From Actinomadura flavalba DSM 45200 (GTDB taxonomy: Bacteria > Actinomycetota > Actinomycetes > Streptosporangiales > Streptosporangiaceae), in contig NZ_KB894095.1 in NCBI RefSeq assembly GCF_000374305.1, positions 62,001-126,000 of the forward strand: 64,000 nucleotides of DNA, read 5' to 3'. The stretch's first letter is position 1. Each line of letters opens with the position of its first letter. Below, one piece after another: positions 43,772-53,769 of the stretch. The notes beneath the pieces are model-generated. The model did not search any database and had not been told where the DNA came from. It saw only the letters and a list, made by a program, of their open reading frames with translations. The translations under genes and the position numbers were made by a program.

Positions 43772-44110
43772 CGCGTCCACCGCGCCGTTGTCCCGATCGC
43801 GGACGACACGGAACACTCGGAAACGGCGCGCACAGGTGAACGGGAGCACGGACGGACGCTCCGGCATGGCCCGACCAGCCTTGCGTGGCAGCGTTCCGGC
43901 TTGGACCCGGACCGCTACCTCGCGGCGATGATCGGCATGGGTCTCCCGGTGGACGGGCCGCCTTCGGACGGCGCCTCTCGCGGGCATCGGGGCACCATCT
44001 TCCAAGCGCCAGGTTTCCTCACTCCTGCGCGGGACGACCGGGCGGCCCCAGCTCCGTTACGTCGCAGTCTGAATTAGAGGACGGCAGGCGGGGATATCCT
44101 GACGCCGAGG
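43772..44110. other. Gap without a supported gene
   Basis: The frame of the TetR gene remains open past its stop to 44077 (about 100 codons, including RSGLDPDRYLAAMIGMGLPV), but there is no early start or ribosome-binding site and no recognised family. It may be decayed coding sequence. No structural RNA is recognised. Confidence 0.4.
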
Positions 44111-45628
44111 TCAATCAACGTCGACCCAGTTCAGGGTGCGCTCGACGGCCTTCTTCCAGTCGGCGTGGGCGGCGTTGCGGCGGGGCTCGTCCCAGGTGGG
44201 CTGCCAGCGGCGGTCCTCGTTCCAGTTGTTGCGGAGTTCGTCGGTGGTGCGCCAGAAGCCGGTGGCGAGCCCGGCGGCGTAGGCGGCGCCGAGTGCGGTG
44301 GTCTCGGCGACGACGGGACGGGAGACCGGGACGCCGAGGACGTCCGCCTGGATCTGCATGCAGAGTTCGTTGGCGGTGACGCCGCCGTCCACGCGCAGGA
44401 CGTCGAGCGCGACGCCGGAGTCCTCGCGCATCGCGTCCACGACGTCGCGCGTCTGGTAGCAGATGGCCTCCAGCGTGGCGCGGGCCAGGTGCGCGTTGGT
44501 GTTGTAGCGAGACAGGCCGACGATGGCGCCGCGCGCGTCCGACCGCCAGTACGGCGCGAACAGACCGGAGAACGCCGGGACGAAGTAGACACCGCCGTTG
44601 TCGTCCACCTGGCGGGCCAGGGACTCGCTCTGCGCGGCGCCGGAGATGATGCCGAGCTGGTCGCGCAGCCACTGCACGGCCGAGCCCGTGACGGCGATGG
44701 ACCCTTCGAGCGCGTAGACGGGCGCGGCGTCCCCGAACCGGTAGCACACCGTCGTCAGCAGGCCGTTCCGCGAGCGGACGATCTCCTCACCGGTGTTGAG
44801 CAGCAGGAAGTTGCCGGTGCCGTAGGTGTTCTTGGCCTCGCCCGGCGCGAAGCAGACCTGCCCGACAGTGGCGGCCTGCTGGTCACCGAGCGCCGCGGTC
44901 AGCGGGACCTCGCCGCCGACCGGGCCGGACGCGAGCGTGACGCCGTAGGCGTCCGGCGCGGAGGACGGCATGATGCGCGGCAGCATCGAACGCGGGATGC
45001 CGAAGAACGACAGCAGTTCGTCGTCCCAGTCGAGCGTCTCCAGGTCCATGAGCATCGTGCGGGAGGCGTTGGTGACGTCGGTGACGTGCACGCCGCCGTC
45101 CCGGCCGCCGGTGAGGTTCCACAGCACCCAGGAGTCGGTGGTGCCGAAGACGGCGTCGCCGCGTTCGGCGGCCTCGCGCACGCCGTCCACGTTCTCCAGA
45201 ATCCACTGCACCTTGCCCGCCGAGAAGTACGTCGCGGGCGGCAGGCCGGTGCGGTGCCGGATGGTGTCGCCGCGCCCGTCGCGTTCGAGCGCCGAGACGA
45301 TCCGGTCGGTGCGGGTGTCCTGCCAGACGATCGCGTTGTGGAACGGGCGCCCGGTGCGGCGGTCCCACACGACGGCGGTCTCGCGCTGGTTGGTGATGCC
45401 GAGCGCGGCCAGGTCCATGTGGGTGAGGTTCGCCTTGTTCAGCGCCGTCTCGATGACCGAGCGGGTCCGTTCCCAGATCTCGACGGGGTTGTGCTCGACC
45501 CACCCGGCGGCGGGCAGGATCTGCTCGTGTTCGAGCTGGTGACGGCCGATCTCGTTGCCGCCGTGGTCGAAGATCATGAACCGGGTGCTGGTCGTGCCCT
45601 GGTCGAGCGCGCCGACGAACTCTGCCAT
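44111..45628 (-). CDS. glpK: Glycerol kinase
   Basis: A 505-residue FGGY-family kinase converting glycerol to sn-glycerol 3-phosphate with ATP. The actin-like ATPase core shows [20 protein letters not shown] at the N-terminus, glycerol-binding [20 protein letters not shown], and the FGGY signature region [20 protein letters not shown] near the C-terminus. Length is exactly that of typical GlpK. It is preceded by GGAGACCC at ATG 45628 and lies 28 bases downstream of glpF, with which it forms an uptake-phosphorylation operon. Confidence 0.97.
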   Translation of the reverse strand: MAEFVGALDQGTTSTRFMIFDHGGNEIGRHQLEHEQILPAAGWVEHNPVEIWERTRSVIETALNKANLTHMDLAALGITNQRETAVVWDRRTGRPFHNAIVWQDTRTDRIVSALERDGRGDTIRHRTGLPPATYFSAGKVQWILENVDGVREAAERGDAVFGTTDSWVLWNLTGGRDGGVHVTDVTNASRTMLMDLETLDWDDELLSFFGIPRSMLPRIMPSSAPDAYGVTLASGPVGGEVPLTAALGDQQAATVGQVCFAPGEAKNTYGTGNFLLLNTGEEIVRSRNGLLTTVCYRFGDAAPVYALEGSIAVTGSAVQWLRDQLGIISGAAQSESLARQVDDNGGVYFVPAFSGLFAPYWRSDARGAIVGLSRYNTNAHLARATLEAICYQTRDVVDAMREDSGVALDVLRVDGGVTANELCMQIQADVLGVPVSRPVVAETTALGAAYAAGLATGFWRTTDELRNNWNEDRRWQPTWDEPRRNAAHADWKKAVERTLNWVDVD

Positions 45629-45656
45629 ACGGGTCTCCTGACGGTGTCGGGGGGAT

Positions 45657-46478
45657 TCAGGACGTCTCGGCGGATTCGGTCGCGGCGACCGGCCCCTTCT
45701 CCTCGGAGTCGCCGAGGAACCGGCCGATGAGCACCTTGTACAGCGCGACGCCGACGATGGCGCCGAGGATGGGCCCGACGATCGGTACCCAGAAGTACAG
45801 CTCGCCGTACTGGTCGCGCCAGGCCCCCTCATAGCCGGTGAGGAACTGCGCGAGCCGGGGCCCGAAGTCGCGCGCCGGGTTGATGGCGTAGCCGGCGTTG
45901 GTGCCCCACGCCATGCCGATCGCGACGACGACGAACCCGATGAGCAGCGGCGCCAGGTTGGACAGCGGGCCGTGGTTGCGGACGTCGGTGAGCACGAGGA
46001 TGAGGAACAGCAGGATCGCCGTGCCGATGACCTGGTCGCGGAACGCGCCCCAGGTGCCGACCGGGTACTCCCCGTTGCCGGGCAGCGTCGAGAACACGCC
46101 CTGCGACTTGATCGTGTGCCCGGGGTCGAACTTGGCCAGCACCTCGCTGTAGTTCCAGCGGACGAGCAGCGCGGCGACGAACGCGCCGAGCGTCTGCGCG
46201 ACGATGTACGGCGCCGCCTTGCGCCACGGGAACTCGCGGAACACCGCGAGCGCGATCGTGATGGCCGGGTTGAGGTGGGCGCCGCTGATCCGCATCGCGG
46301 TGTAGGCGCCGAGGGTGACGCCGAGCCCCCAGGCCCAGGCGATGCTGTCGTGGTCACCGAGTTCGGCGGCGACGACCTGCGCGACGACGCCGACGCCGAA
46401 CAGGATGAGGATCAGGGTTCCGGCGAACTCGGCGGCCATTTCGCCGGCCAGCGTGGGGAGTCTCGTCCGTCGGGCCAT
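45657..46478 (-). CDS. glpF: Glycerol uptake facilitator (MIP/aquaglyceroporin)
   Basis: A 273-residue channel with six membrane helices and two half-helices. The NPA boxes are at residues 70-72 (GAHLNPAIT) and 200-202 ([11 protein letters not shown]); the Asp after the second NPAR marks the glycerol-conducting subgroup. It provides facilitated glycerol entry, trapped by GlpK encoded downstream. The C-terminus carries a charged tail. A GntR-type regulator gene lies upstream on the same strand after about 320 bp and may control the pair. Confidence 0.95.
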   Translation of the reverse strand: MARRTRLPTLAGEMAAEFAGTLILILFGVGVVAQVVAAELGDHDSIAWAWGLGVTLGAYTAMRISGAHLNPAITIALAVFREFPWRKAAPYIVAQTLGAFVAALLVRWNYSEVLAKFDPGHTIKSQGVFSTLPGNGEYPVGTWGAFRDQVIGTAILLFLILVLTDVRNHGPLSNLAPLLIGFVVVAIGMAWGTNAGYAINPARDFGPRLAQFLTGYEGAWRDQYGELYFWVPIVGPILGAIVGVALYKVLIGRFLGDSEEKGPVAATESAETS

Positions 46479-46802
46479 GGGCGCTCCTCGGCAGTCAGCG
46501 GCCGGCCGACGCAGGACGGGAACGGGTGGGCGCCGACCGTGCGGTCAATGCGGACGCTAGATGCGCATCGCAGGACAATCAACGATGGCGCCCGTCCGAC
46601 GACAGCCCAATTCAACTTTTCGGACAGCAGAGTTGACCCCACGTGCGCGATTCGCGCCCGGAGCGAACGCCGAAAAAGCCCGGCTGTAACTTCCACCGGG
46701 ATTCGGTGGCCGAACCTGCCGCCATTGTTCCCGGTGATGGCAAAGGCGGTCCGGCGCGTCCGTCGGCGTGTCGGGCGGGCGTCCCGGTGCGGCCGGGGCG
46801 GT
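46479..46802. other. glpFK upstream region
   Basis: No gene is seen. The stretch is richer in A/T than its surroundings around 46560-46640 (for example CAATCAACGATGG and CAATTCAACTTTTCGG), where the glpF promoter is expected on the minus strand. No clear inverted-repeat operator stands out. Confidence 0.35.
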
Positions 46803-47534
46803 TCAGGGGGTTCCGGCGGCGAGGATCGCGTGCAGGCGGTCGATGACCTGCGCCTCGAAGTCCTCCAGGAGCGTCAGCGCCGCGCGCGCCGTGTCGAGGT
46901 CGCCGGACTCCCACGCGGTGACGAGCGTGTCCCACCACCACACGTGCGCGCCCGGGTCGGCGTAGACGGCGTCGAGGACGGCGGGGACGTCGCCGAACAT
47001 CGGGCCGAGCGAGTTCAGCACCCCGAGGAACACGCCGCCGCCGAGCGCCGCCGACGCGGCCCGCAGCACCTGGAGCACGCCGTGATGCACGTCGGCGGGA
47101 GCGGGCGTGCCGGTCCGGACGAGCAGGTCGAGCCGCTGCACGGCGCGGCGGACGGGCGCGGGGTCGTAGGCGCCGGGCGACCGCGCGATCTTGCCGAGCG
47201 CCGACTCGTAGAACATCCGCAGCGTCTCCAGCAGGTCCGCGAGGATGCGCGCGGTCAGGTCGGGGACGCCGGTGGAGAGCCGGAACAGGTACCGCCAGGT
47301 CTCCACGCCGCCGTCGGTCTCGACGTCGCGGACGACGGCTCCGAGCCCCTGCCGCGTCTCCACGAACCCGGCCGTGCGCAGCCGGCCGAGGACGAGCTGG
47401 ACAGTCGCGGGGTTGATCGCGTGCTCCTCGGCCAGCCGCCGGATCGACGGCAGCCGCTCCCCCGCCGCCAGCCGCCCGGACACGATGTCGAACGCGACCC
47501 GCTCCGCCACCTCGTCCACGACCGACCCGCGCAT
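46803..47534 (-). CDS. GntR family transcriptional regulator
   Basis: A 243-residue regulator with the GntR winged HTH at the N-terminus (SGRLAAGERLPSIRRLAEEH, AINPATVQLVLGRLRTAGFV) and an all-helical C-terminal domain resembling FadR/FCD proteins but without an obvious metal-binding His set. It is immediately upstream of glpF-glpK in the same orientation, suggesting control of glycerol uptake. GGAGGG lies directly before ATG 47534, a tight spacing, so the start could be slightly different. Confidence 0.85.
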   Translation of the reverse strand: MRGSVVDEVAERVAFDIVSGRLAAGERLPSIRRLAEEHAINPATVQLVLGRLRTAGFVETRQGLGAVVRDVETDGGVETWRYLFRLSTGVPDLTARILADLLETLRMFYESALGKIARSPGAYDPAPVRRAVQRLDLLVRTGTPAPADVHHGVLQVLRAASAALGGGVFLGVLNSLGPMFGDVPAVLDAVYADPGAHVWWWDTLVTAWESGDLDTARAALTLLEDFEAQVIDRLHAILAAGTP

Positions 47535-47579
47535 CCCTCCAGTCTAGGACGCCCGCGCCCGCCACCGGCCGCCGGTGGA

Positions 47580-47903
47580 TCAGCCTTCGCGGATGGTCAT
47601 CGAGGCGATCCGGTCGCCGTCGACGCGGAAGGCGAAGGAGGAGCGGCCGTTGGCGTGGGCGCTCCTCCAGTCGCCGACGACGGTCACGGTGTCGCCGTCG
47701 ACGGTGGTCTCCTCCGGCGTCAGGGTGCCGGTGGCGCCGATGAACTCCTTCTGGCTCCAGCCGTCGATCTCGGCGCGGCCGGTGAAGGTGCGGCCCCAGT
47801 CGTCGACGAAGCCCTGCTCGGTGAACGCGTCGAGGAAGCCTTCGCGGTCGTGCCGGTTCACGGTGTCGATGAAGGACGCGACCGGTTCGGGAAGAGAGGT
47901 CAT
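47580..47903 (-). CDS. Nuclear transport factor 2 (NTF2/SnoaL-like) family protein
   Basis: A 107-residue cone-shaped fold protein: PVASFIDTVNRHDREGFLDA, FVDDWGRTFTGRAEIDGW and the closing strands RSSFAFRVDGDRIASMTIRE. Such proteins are isomerases, cyclases or ligand binders; no catalytic residue is assigned. It is encoded 29 bases downstream of the SDR gene on the same strand, so the two are probably co-transcribed and may share a pathway. Confidence 0.82.
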   Translation of the reverse strand: MTSLPEPVASFIDTVNRHDREGFLDAFTEQGFVDDWGRTFTGRAEIDGWSQKEFIGATGTLTPEETTVDGDTVTVVGDWRSAHANGRSSFAFRVDGDRIASMTIREG

Positions 47904-47932
47904 GTTCGAACTCCTCGGGTGGAAGGTGTGGG

Positions 47933-48688
47933 TCAGCGTGTGGTGTAGCCGCCGTTGGCGAAGATCGTCTGTCCGGTGATCCATCCGCCGCCGGTGGCGA
48001 GGAACAGGATGATCGGAGCGATGTCCTCGATGCGGGTGAGGCGGTTGCCCATCGCCTGGGACTTGTGGAACTCGACCCGTTCCGGGGTCTCCTGCCCGTA
48101 GAAGAACGGCGTGTCCATCGGGCCGGGCGCGACCGCGTTCACGGAGATCCCGCGCTCGGCGAACTCCTTGGCGGCGGCGTGCGTGAAGTGCTCGACGGGC
48201 GACTTGCCGCCCGCGTAGGTGGAGTACCCGTCGGTGAACGCGGCCAGCAGCGACGTCACCAGCGTGATGATCCTGCCGCCGTCGGCGACGTTCCGGCCGG
48301 CCTCCTTGAGGAAGAAGTACGCGGCCTTGGCGTTGACGTCGAACATCTGGTCGAACTCGGCTTCGGATGTGTCGACGATCGGCTTGCGCAGCACCATTCC
48401 GGTCGTGTTGACCGCGACGTCGATGCTGCCCAGCTCCGCCGTCGCGTCCGCGAACAGCCGCTCGACGTTCGCCGGGGACGTCAGGTCGCCGGTGAGGATC
48501 GTTCCCTTTCCGCCCAGCGCCCGGACCGCGTCGAGCGTCGCCTCCGCCTCCGGACGCGAGGACTCCGAGTGGTAGTGGACCGCGACGTTCGCGCCCGCCT
48601 CGGCGGCCTGGCGACTCACCAGGCCGCCGAGGTTCTTCGCGCCGCCCGCGACCAGAACGTTCTTGCCGACCAGCGTGGATGCCTCCAT
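47933..48688 (-). CDS. SDR family oxidoreductase
   Basis: A 251-residue short-chain dehydrogenase/reductase. The cofactor loop is GGAKNLGG, followed by an NADP-favouring HYHSESSRPE segment. The NxxG-like strand is NTTGMVL, and the catalytic elements are Ser in LVTSLLA with Tyr and Lys in YAGGK. The C-terminal GNRLTRIEDIAPIILFLATG and GQTIFANGGYTTR are classical. GAGGAATCGCCC precedes ATG 48688. Divergent from a TetR gene, which probably regulates this operon with the NTF2-like gene. Confidence 0.92.
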   Translation of the reverse strand: MEASTLVGKNVLVAGGAKNLGGLVSRQAAEAGANVAVHYHSESSRPEAEATLDAVRALGGKGTILTGDLTSPANVERLFADATAELGSIDVAVNTTGMVLRKPIVDTSEAEFDQMFDVNAKAAYFFLKEAGRNVADGGRIITLVTSLLAAFTDGYSTYAGGKSPVEHFTHAAAKEFAERGISVNAVAPGPMDTPFFYGQETPERVEFHKSQAMGNRLTRIEDIAPIILFLATGGGWITGQTIFANGGYTTR

Positions 48689-48738
48689 GGGCGATTCCTC
48701 CCTGTATCATTGATATGCGGCAATGTAACGTTGTTCGC

Positions 48739-48753
48739 TTGCTACTGTAGCAA
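48739..48753. promoter_or_regulatory. Perfect palindrome overlapping the TetR gene leader
   Basis: TTGCTAC, T, GTAGCAA: 7-bp perfect arms. It ends one base before the GTG start of the divergent TetR gene, so a bound repressor would block both transcription and leaderless initiation; it is 51 bases upstream of the SDR start. Confidence 0.65.
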
Positions 48754-48754
48754 G

Positions 48755-49453
48755 GTGACACCAGGACGCAACAGCGATACACGGACGGCGTTGCTCCAGG
48801 CGGCCGCCGACCTCATCGCGGCCTCCCCCGGGGAGGACATCCCGCTCCGCGCGATCTGCGAGCGGGCCGGGGTGAAGATGCCGACGCTGTACCACTTCTT
48901 CGGCAGCAAGAAGGGGCTCCTCGACGCTGTCGTACAGCACGGCTTCGACCGCTACGTCGCGCGGAAGGACGAGCACGAGAGCACGGGCGACCCCATCCAG
49001 GACATCCGCGAGGGCTGGAACGCCCACGTCGCCTTCGGCCTCGCGCATCCCGGCTTCTACGCCCTCATGTACGGCCAGACCTCACCCGGGCAGCGCCCCG
49101 CCCCGGCGGCCGTGCCCGCTGGCCTCCTGCTCGGGCTGACCACGGCCGCCGCCGAGCAGGGCCGCCTCGTGGTCTCCGCGCGACTCGCCGCCGACCACGT
49201 CCTCGCCGCCAACATCGGCACGACGCTCGCGCTCATCACCTCGCCCGACGCCGACCCCGCGCTCTCCGACAGCATGCGCGAGGCGACCATCGCCGCCATC
49301 ACCGGCTCGGCGCCGCCGCCCGCCGCGACGCCCGCGAGCGACGCGGTCCGGCTGCTCCAGCACTCCGCCGACATCGAACGCCGCCTCGGCGCGGCCGAGT
49401 CCGCCCTGCTCCGCAAGTGGCTGGTCCACCTCGCGCGGCCCGCCGCCCCCTGA
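48755..49453 (+). CDS. TetR/AcrR family transcriptional regulator
   Basis: A 232-residue TetR regulator: HTH region LLQAAADLIAASPGEDIPLR followed by AICERAGVKMPTLYHFFGSK, then a TetR_C-type ligand domain. GTG 48755 begins immediately after the palindrome at 48739, consistent with a very short or absent leader and autoregulation. It is divergent from the SDR-NTF2 operon, its likely target. Confidence 0.87.
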   Translation: MTPGRNSDTRTALLQAAADLIAASPGEDIPLRAICERAGVKMPTLYHFFGSKKGLLDAVVQHGFDRYVARKDEHESTGDPIQDIREGWNAHVAFGLAHPGFYALMYGQTSPGQRPAPAAVPAGLLLGLTTAAAEQGRLVVSARLAADHVLAANIGTTLALITSPDADPALSDSMREATIAAITGSAPPPAATPASDAVRLLQHSADIERRLGAAESALLRKWLVHLARPAAP

Positions 49454-49468
49454 GACCCGTGGACGAGG

Positions 49469-50335
49469 TCACGCCGTTCCGGGTGTGGCGGCCAGGGAGG
49501 CCAGCAGGCGCAGGGCCTCTTCGGAGGGCGAGCCGGGCTCGGCGGTGTAGATGGTGAGGGTGAGGCCGGGTTCGGCGGCCATCTCCAGACCTTCGTAGGC
49601 GAGGGTGAGGTCGCCGACGGCGTGGTGGTGGAAGTGTTTGGTGCCGGTGCCGTGGTGGCGGACGTCGTGGGTGCCCCAGCGAGTGCGGAACGCGTCGCTG
49701 CGGGTGGAGAGTTCGCCGACGAGGTCGTGCAGGTCCTTGTCGTAGGGGTTGCGGCCCGCCTCGGTGCGCAGGATGGCGACGGCGACGTCGGCGGCCCGGT
49801 CCCAGTCGGGGTGGAAGCGGCGGGACGCGGGATCGAGGAAGGTGAAGCGGGCCAGGTTCGCCTGGTTGCCGGGGGCGGCGTAGACGTCGGCGTAGAAGGC
49901 ACGGGCGAGCCCGTTGACGGCGAGGACGTCCATGCGGCCGTTGCGGACGAACGCGGGCCCGGCGGTGACGGCGTCCAGCGTCCATTGCAGGCTGGGGTGC
50001 GGTCTCCACCGGTCTGTGCCGCGTCGTCGGCGCGGACGGGTCAGGGAGTCGGAGCCGTCGGCGGCCTGGGCCAGGTTCAGCAGGTGAGCGCGTTCGGCGT
50101 CGTCGAGCCGCAGCGCGCGGGCCAGCGCCTCCAGGACCGCCGGGGAGACACCGGCGAGGCTGCCGCGTTCGAGTTTGGCGTAGTACTCGACGCTCATGTC
50201 GGCCAGTGCCGCGACCTCGCTGCGCCGCAGCCCCGGCACCCGGCGCCGTGACCCGGTGGGCAGCCCGGCCCGCTCGGGCGTGATCTTCGCGCGCCGCGAC
50301 GTCAGGAACTCGCGGACCTCTTCACGGTTGTCCAC
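49469..50335 (-). CDS. XRE-type HTH regulator with MmyB-like ligand domain
   Basis: A 288-residue regulator. Residues about 5-85 form the HTH (PGLRRSEVAALADMSVEYYA, KLERGSLAGVSPAVLEALAR), and the C-terminal 170 residues match the MmyB-like/PAS-related sensor common in actinomycetes (AFVRNGRMDVLAVNGLARAF, NLARFTFLDPASRRFHPDWD). In this subgroup the target is typically a neighbouring oxidoreductase gene; here the divergent alcohol dehydrogenase gene fits. The GTG start at 50335 is a best guess since no clear ribosome-binding site precedes it. Confidence 0.85.
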   Translation of the reverse strand: MDNREEVREFLTSRRAKITPERAGLPTGSRRRVPGLRRSEVAALADMSVEYYAKLERGSLAGVSPAVLEALARALRLDDAERAHLLNLAQAADGSDSLTRPRRRRGTDRWRPHPSLQWTLDAVTAGPAFVRNGRMDVLAVNGLARAFYADVYAAPGNQANLARFTFLDPASRRFHPDWDRAADVAVAILRTEAGRNPYDKDLHDLVGELSTRSDAFRTRWGTHDVRHHGTGTKHFHHHAVGDLTLAYEGLEMAAEPGLTLTIYTAEPGSPSEEALRLLASLAATPGTA

Positions 50336-50545
50336 ACCCCGACCGTACGTGTTGCCCGAAGTCCCGGGGGTGTACTGCCGGTACACCCCTTGACGGTGAC
50401 TCGCAGCGCGCACCAAGAGGCGGTTATCTGGAGGACGTGATGCTCACGGCGCAGGTCAAGGCGGCGCCCGCGACGGTCCGTCACGCGCCCGTCCGTACTC
50501 GGCGCCGCTCTCGCGGCGGCGTCCTGGAAGCGAAGGAACGTCCTC

Positions 50546-51562
50546 ATGCGCGGAGCGGTGATCCACGGTCCCGGCGACGTCCGATTCGAGACGCTGGACG
50601 ACCCGAAGATCCTCCACCCCAGCGACGCGATCATCCGCACGGCGGTGACGTGCGTGTGCGGCTCGGACCTGTGGCCCTATCGCGGCGCGGAGCCCACGGA
50701 CGCGCCGCACCCGATGGGCCACGAGTACGTCGGCTTCGTGGAGGAGGTCGGGGCGGACGTGACGTCGGTGCGGCCGGGGCAGTTCGTCGTCGGGTCGTTC
50801 GCGACCTCCGACGGCACCTGCGCCAACTGCCGCAACGGCTTCCCGTCCCACTGCCTGGACCGTGAGTTCCTGAGCACCTGCCAGGCCGAGTACGTGCGCA
50901 TCCCCAACGCGCAGGGCACCCTGGTCGCCACCGGCGCCGTGCCGGACGCGGCGTTCTGGCCGGGGCTACTGGCCGTGTCGGACGTCCTGGGCACCGGCTG
51001 GTGGGCCGCCGACGCCGCCGCGGTCGCGCCGGGCTCCACCGCCGTCGTCGTCGGGGACGGCGCGGTCGGGCTGTGCGCGGTGATCGCGGCGCGGGAGAAG
51101 GGCGCCGAACGGATCATCGCCATGTCCCGGCACGAGCCCCGCCAGGAGCTGGCCCGCGCGTTCGGCGCGACCGACATCGTCACCGAGCGCGGCGAGGAGG
51201 GCGTCGCCCGGATCAGGGAGATGACCGGCGGGATCGGCGCCGACAGCGTCCTGGAGTGCGTCGGCACCGCCGAGGCGATGCGCCAGGCGCTGCATTCGGC
51301 GCGGCCGGGCGGGAACGTCGGGTTCGTCGGCGTCCCGCACGACGTCGCGCTCGACGGGCAGGAGCTGTTCTTCTCGCACGTCGGCCTGCGCGGCGGCCCC
51401 GCCCCCGTCCGCCGCTACCTGCCCGACCTCATCGACCGCGTCCTGACCGGCGCCATCGACCCGGGCCGGGTCTTCGACCTGACGCTCCCCCTCGGCCAGG
51501 TCGCCGAGGGCTACCGCGCGATGGACGAACGCCGCGCCGTCAAGACGCTCCTCCGGCCCTGA
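50546..51562 (+). CDS. Zinc-type alcohol dehydrogenase family oxidoreductase
   Basis: A 338-residue medium-chain dehydrogenase. The catalytic zinc region is CVCGSDLWPYRG plus MGHEYVGFVEEVG. The structural-zinc lobe reads DGTCANCRNGFPSHC, with one of the four usual cysteines replaced. The Rossmann motif is VVVGDGAVGLCAVIAA. The substrate is unknown. GAAGGAAC precedes ATG 50546. It is divergent from the MmyB-like regulator and followed within 21 bases by the cyclophilin-like lipoprotein gene, suggesting an operon induced by loss of that regulator. Confidence 0.9.
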   Translation: MRGAVIHGPGDVRFETLDDPKILHPSDAIIRTAVTCVCGSDLWPYRGAEPTDAPHPMGHEYVGFVEEVGADVTSVRPGQFVVGSFATSDGTCANCRNGFPSHCLDREFLSTCQAEYVRIPNAQGTLVATGAVPDAAFWPGLLAVSDVLGTGWWAADAAAVAPGSTAVVVGDGAVGLCAVIAAREKGAERIIAMSRHEPRQELARAFGATDIVTERGEEGVARIREMTGGIGADSVLECVGTAEAMRQALHSARPGGNVGFVGVPHDVALDGQELFFSHVGLRGGPAPVRRYLPDLIDRVLTGAIDPGRVFDLTLPLGQVAEGYRAMDERRAVKTLLRP

Positions 51563-51583
51563 CCTCACCGAAACGGAGGAGCA

Positions 51584-52039
51584 ATGCCGCCGCGCACGCT
51601 CACCATCGTGACGGCGCTGGCCGTGGCCTCGACCGGCTGCGGCGGAGCGCCGGAACCGTCCGCTTCGCCGCCGTCCGAAAGGAACACCACCGTGAACCTT
51701 CGCGTCACCCTCGACGGGCGAACCGTCGGCGCCACCCTGAACGACAGCCCCGCCGCGCGCGACCTGGCGTCCCTGTTCCCGCTCACCCTGGACCTCAAGG
51801 ACTTCCACGGCACCGAGCGGATCGCCGACACTCCGCGCAGGCTCTCCACCGAGGGCGCCCCCGCGCCGGTCGCCGCGAAGGCCGGGGACATCGCCTACTT
51901 CGCACCGTGGGGCAACCTGGCCCTCTTCTACCGCGACGGTCCCGCGCCCTCCGCCGACCTGCTGGTTCTCGGCCGCCTCGACGTCGACGCCGGACGGCTC
52001 GCCAGGGCCGAACGCGTCACCTTCGAGACCGCCCGCTGA
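51584..52039 (+). CDS. Cyclophilin-like fold lipoprotein
   Basis: A 151-residue protein. An N-terminal lipoprotein signal (LTIVTALAVASTGCGG, lipid-modified Cys at about residue 19) precedes a cyclophilin-like domain: DGRTVGATLNDSPAARDLAS, FPLTLDLKDFHGTERIADTP, GDIAYFAPWGNLALFYRDGP. This fold (DUF/Cyclophil_like) is compact and without the proline-isomerase active-site Arg/Phe set, so function is unknown. GGAGGAGCA precedes ATG 51584. It belongs to the alcohol dehydrogenase operon by spacing. Confidence 0.85.
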   Translation: MPPRTLTIVTALAVASTGCGGAPEPSASPPSERNTTVNLRVTLDGRTVGATLNDSPAARDLASLFPLTLDLKDFHGTERIADTPRRLSTEGAPAPVAAKAGDIAYFAPWGNLALFYRDGPAPSADLLVLGRLDVDAGRLARAERVTFETAR

Positions 52040-52052
52040 CGTGCGGAGCACG

Positions 52053-52444
<392 letters not shown>

Positions 52445-52490
52445 GCCGTCCGGCCTCGCGTCTTCTGCGGTCTGGTTCGGTGACGGCGCG

Positions 52491-53618
52491 CTAGCAGAAG
52501 ACGGTCTCCACGGCCTTTCCCACGGCCTGAGCGGGTCCGGAATTGTCCTTCACGCTCAGCGTGAGCGAGACGGTGAGCTGGCGGCGGCCGTCGTCGGAGG
52601 AGAAGGTCATGGCGAGCGAGCCGGGACCGGTGCCACCGAGGATCTTGAATTGGCCGCCGCAATCGTCGCCGGCGCGGCCCTGCTCGGGCGGCAGCGGCGG
52701 CTTCAGGATCTGCTGAAGGTCCGGCGGCAGCAGTTCGCCTCGCGTGAACGCCCGTTGGTAGGCGCTCGCGTCGCGCGCGGTGGAGACGACGCCACCGGCG
52801 CCCGCGCCCGCGAGGCTGGCGTTGTAACGGTCGATATCGCGCAGCCTGCCGTTGGCGTCGGGATAGTAACCGTGACCGTGCGGCCCCTTGATGCCCTCCG
52901 GAGGCCGACGCGTCAGGTAGGTCTTGGTCATCCCCAGCGGACGGAAAAGGCGTCGGTGCAGCTCGGTGGCCAGGTCGTTACCGGTCACCCGCTCGACGAT
53001 CAGACCCAGGAGGGTGTAATTGGTGCTGGAGTACGAATAGCTCTCCCCCGGCTCTCCCGTCCGGGGCCGTTCCCTGGTCCATTTCACCAGGTCCAGCGGC
53101 CGGTAGTCGGTCGTGAAGTCGAACGGGTCGAATGAGGGATCTTCCGGATTCCCGCCCGGGGCCGCGTACCAGTCGGGGATGCCGGACGTGTGCTGGAGCA
53201 TCTGCCGCACCGTGATGTCGGCGCCCCGCGCGACCAGATCCTTCTTCACGACGACCGGCAGGACGCGCCCGAGGGTGTCGTCGACGCCGAGCCGGCCTTC
53301 CTCGACCAGTTGCAGCACCACGGTGCCGACCATTTGTTTCGTCTGCGACCAGATCCGGAAGCGCGCGTCCGCCGGAATCCTCCCGCCCCAGAGGAACCGC
53401 GAGCCGCCACTCGCCTCCCCGACGGACTCGCCGTCGACATAGGCACCGCCGACGGCCCCCACGACGCCGGGAACCGCCGCCAGTTCCTCCATCGCCTTGC
53501 GTACCTTTCCGACCGGCGCGGTCCCCGCCGCGGCGGACCCCACGGGAAGCATCACCAGGATGGCGGCACCCAACGCCACGCCTTTGCCCAGCAACGAACC
53601 GGCATTTCTGTACGACAC
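52491..53618 (-). CDS. Exported serine hydrolase (D-Ala-D-Ala carboxypeptidase/beta-lactamase type)
   Basis: A 375-residue exported protein. The signal peptide (GKGVALGAAILVMLPVGSAA, cleavage near SAAAG) leads into a serine beta-lactamase-fold domain: S-x-x-K is SQTK (FRIWSQTKQMVGTVVL), the Y-x-N region is YSYSSTNYTLLGLIVERVTG, and the HTSGIPDWY loop is typical. It lacks other PBP domains, so a carboxypeptidase, esterase or amidase function is plausible. The GTG start at 53618 has GAGGGGCGC just upstream and is preferred to the longer in-frame start at 53657. Confidence 0.88.
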   Translation of the reverse strand: MSYRNAGSLLGKGVALGAAILVMLPVGSAAAGTAPVGKVRKAMEELAAVPGVVGAVGGAYVDGESVGEASGGSRFLWGGRIPADARFRIWSQTKQMVGTVVLQLVEEGRLGVDDTLGRVLPVVVKKDLVARGADITVRQMLQHTSGIPDWYAAPGGNPEDPSFDPFDFTTDYRPLDLVKWTRERPRTGEPGESYSYSSTNYTLLGLIVERVTGNDLATELHRRLFRPLGMTKTYLTRRPPEGIKGPHGHGYYPDANGRLRDIDRYNASLAGAGAGGVVSTARDASAYQRAFTRGELLPPDLQQILKPPLPPEQGRAGDDCGGQFKILGGTGPGSLAMTFSSDDGRRQLTVSLTLSVKDNSGPAQAVGKAVETVFC

Positions 53619-53769
53619 ATGCGCCCCTCTGGGATCGTCCACGATTCGAGCCTCCACTCAAGCCGAAGCGCCCTATCGTCGGCGTATCGAAATTCGAGCG
53701 TCTGAACGGGCTTGCGCGGAAAACTGAGGGCATGAGCGGCCGATCCCGGCACGTGGAGCCGACCGGCCG

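Noticed and set aside
43772..44077. Open continuation of the TetR frame (RSGLDPDRYLAAMIGMGLPV and flanks)
   Set aside because: No early start codon with a ribosome-binding site and no family recognised; kept only as possible decayed sequence.
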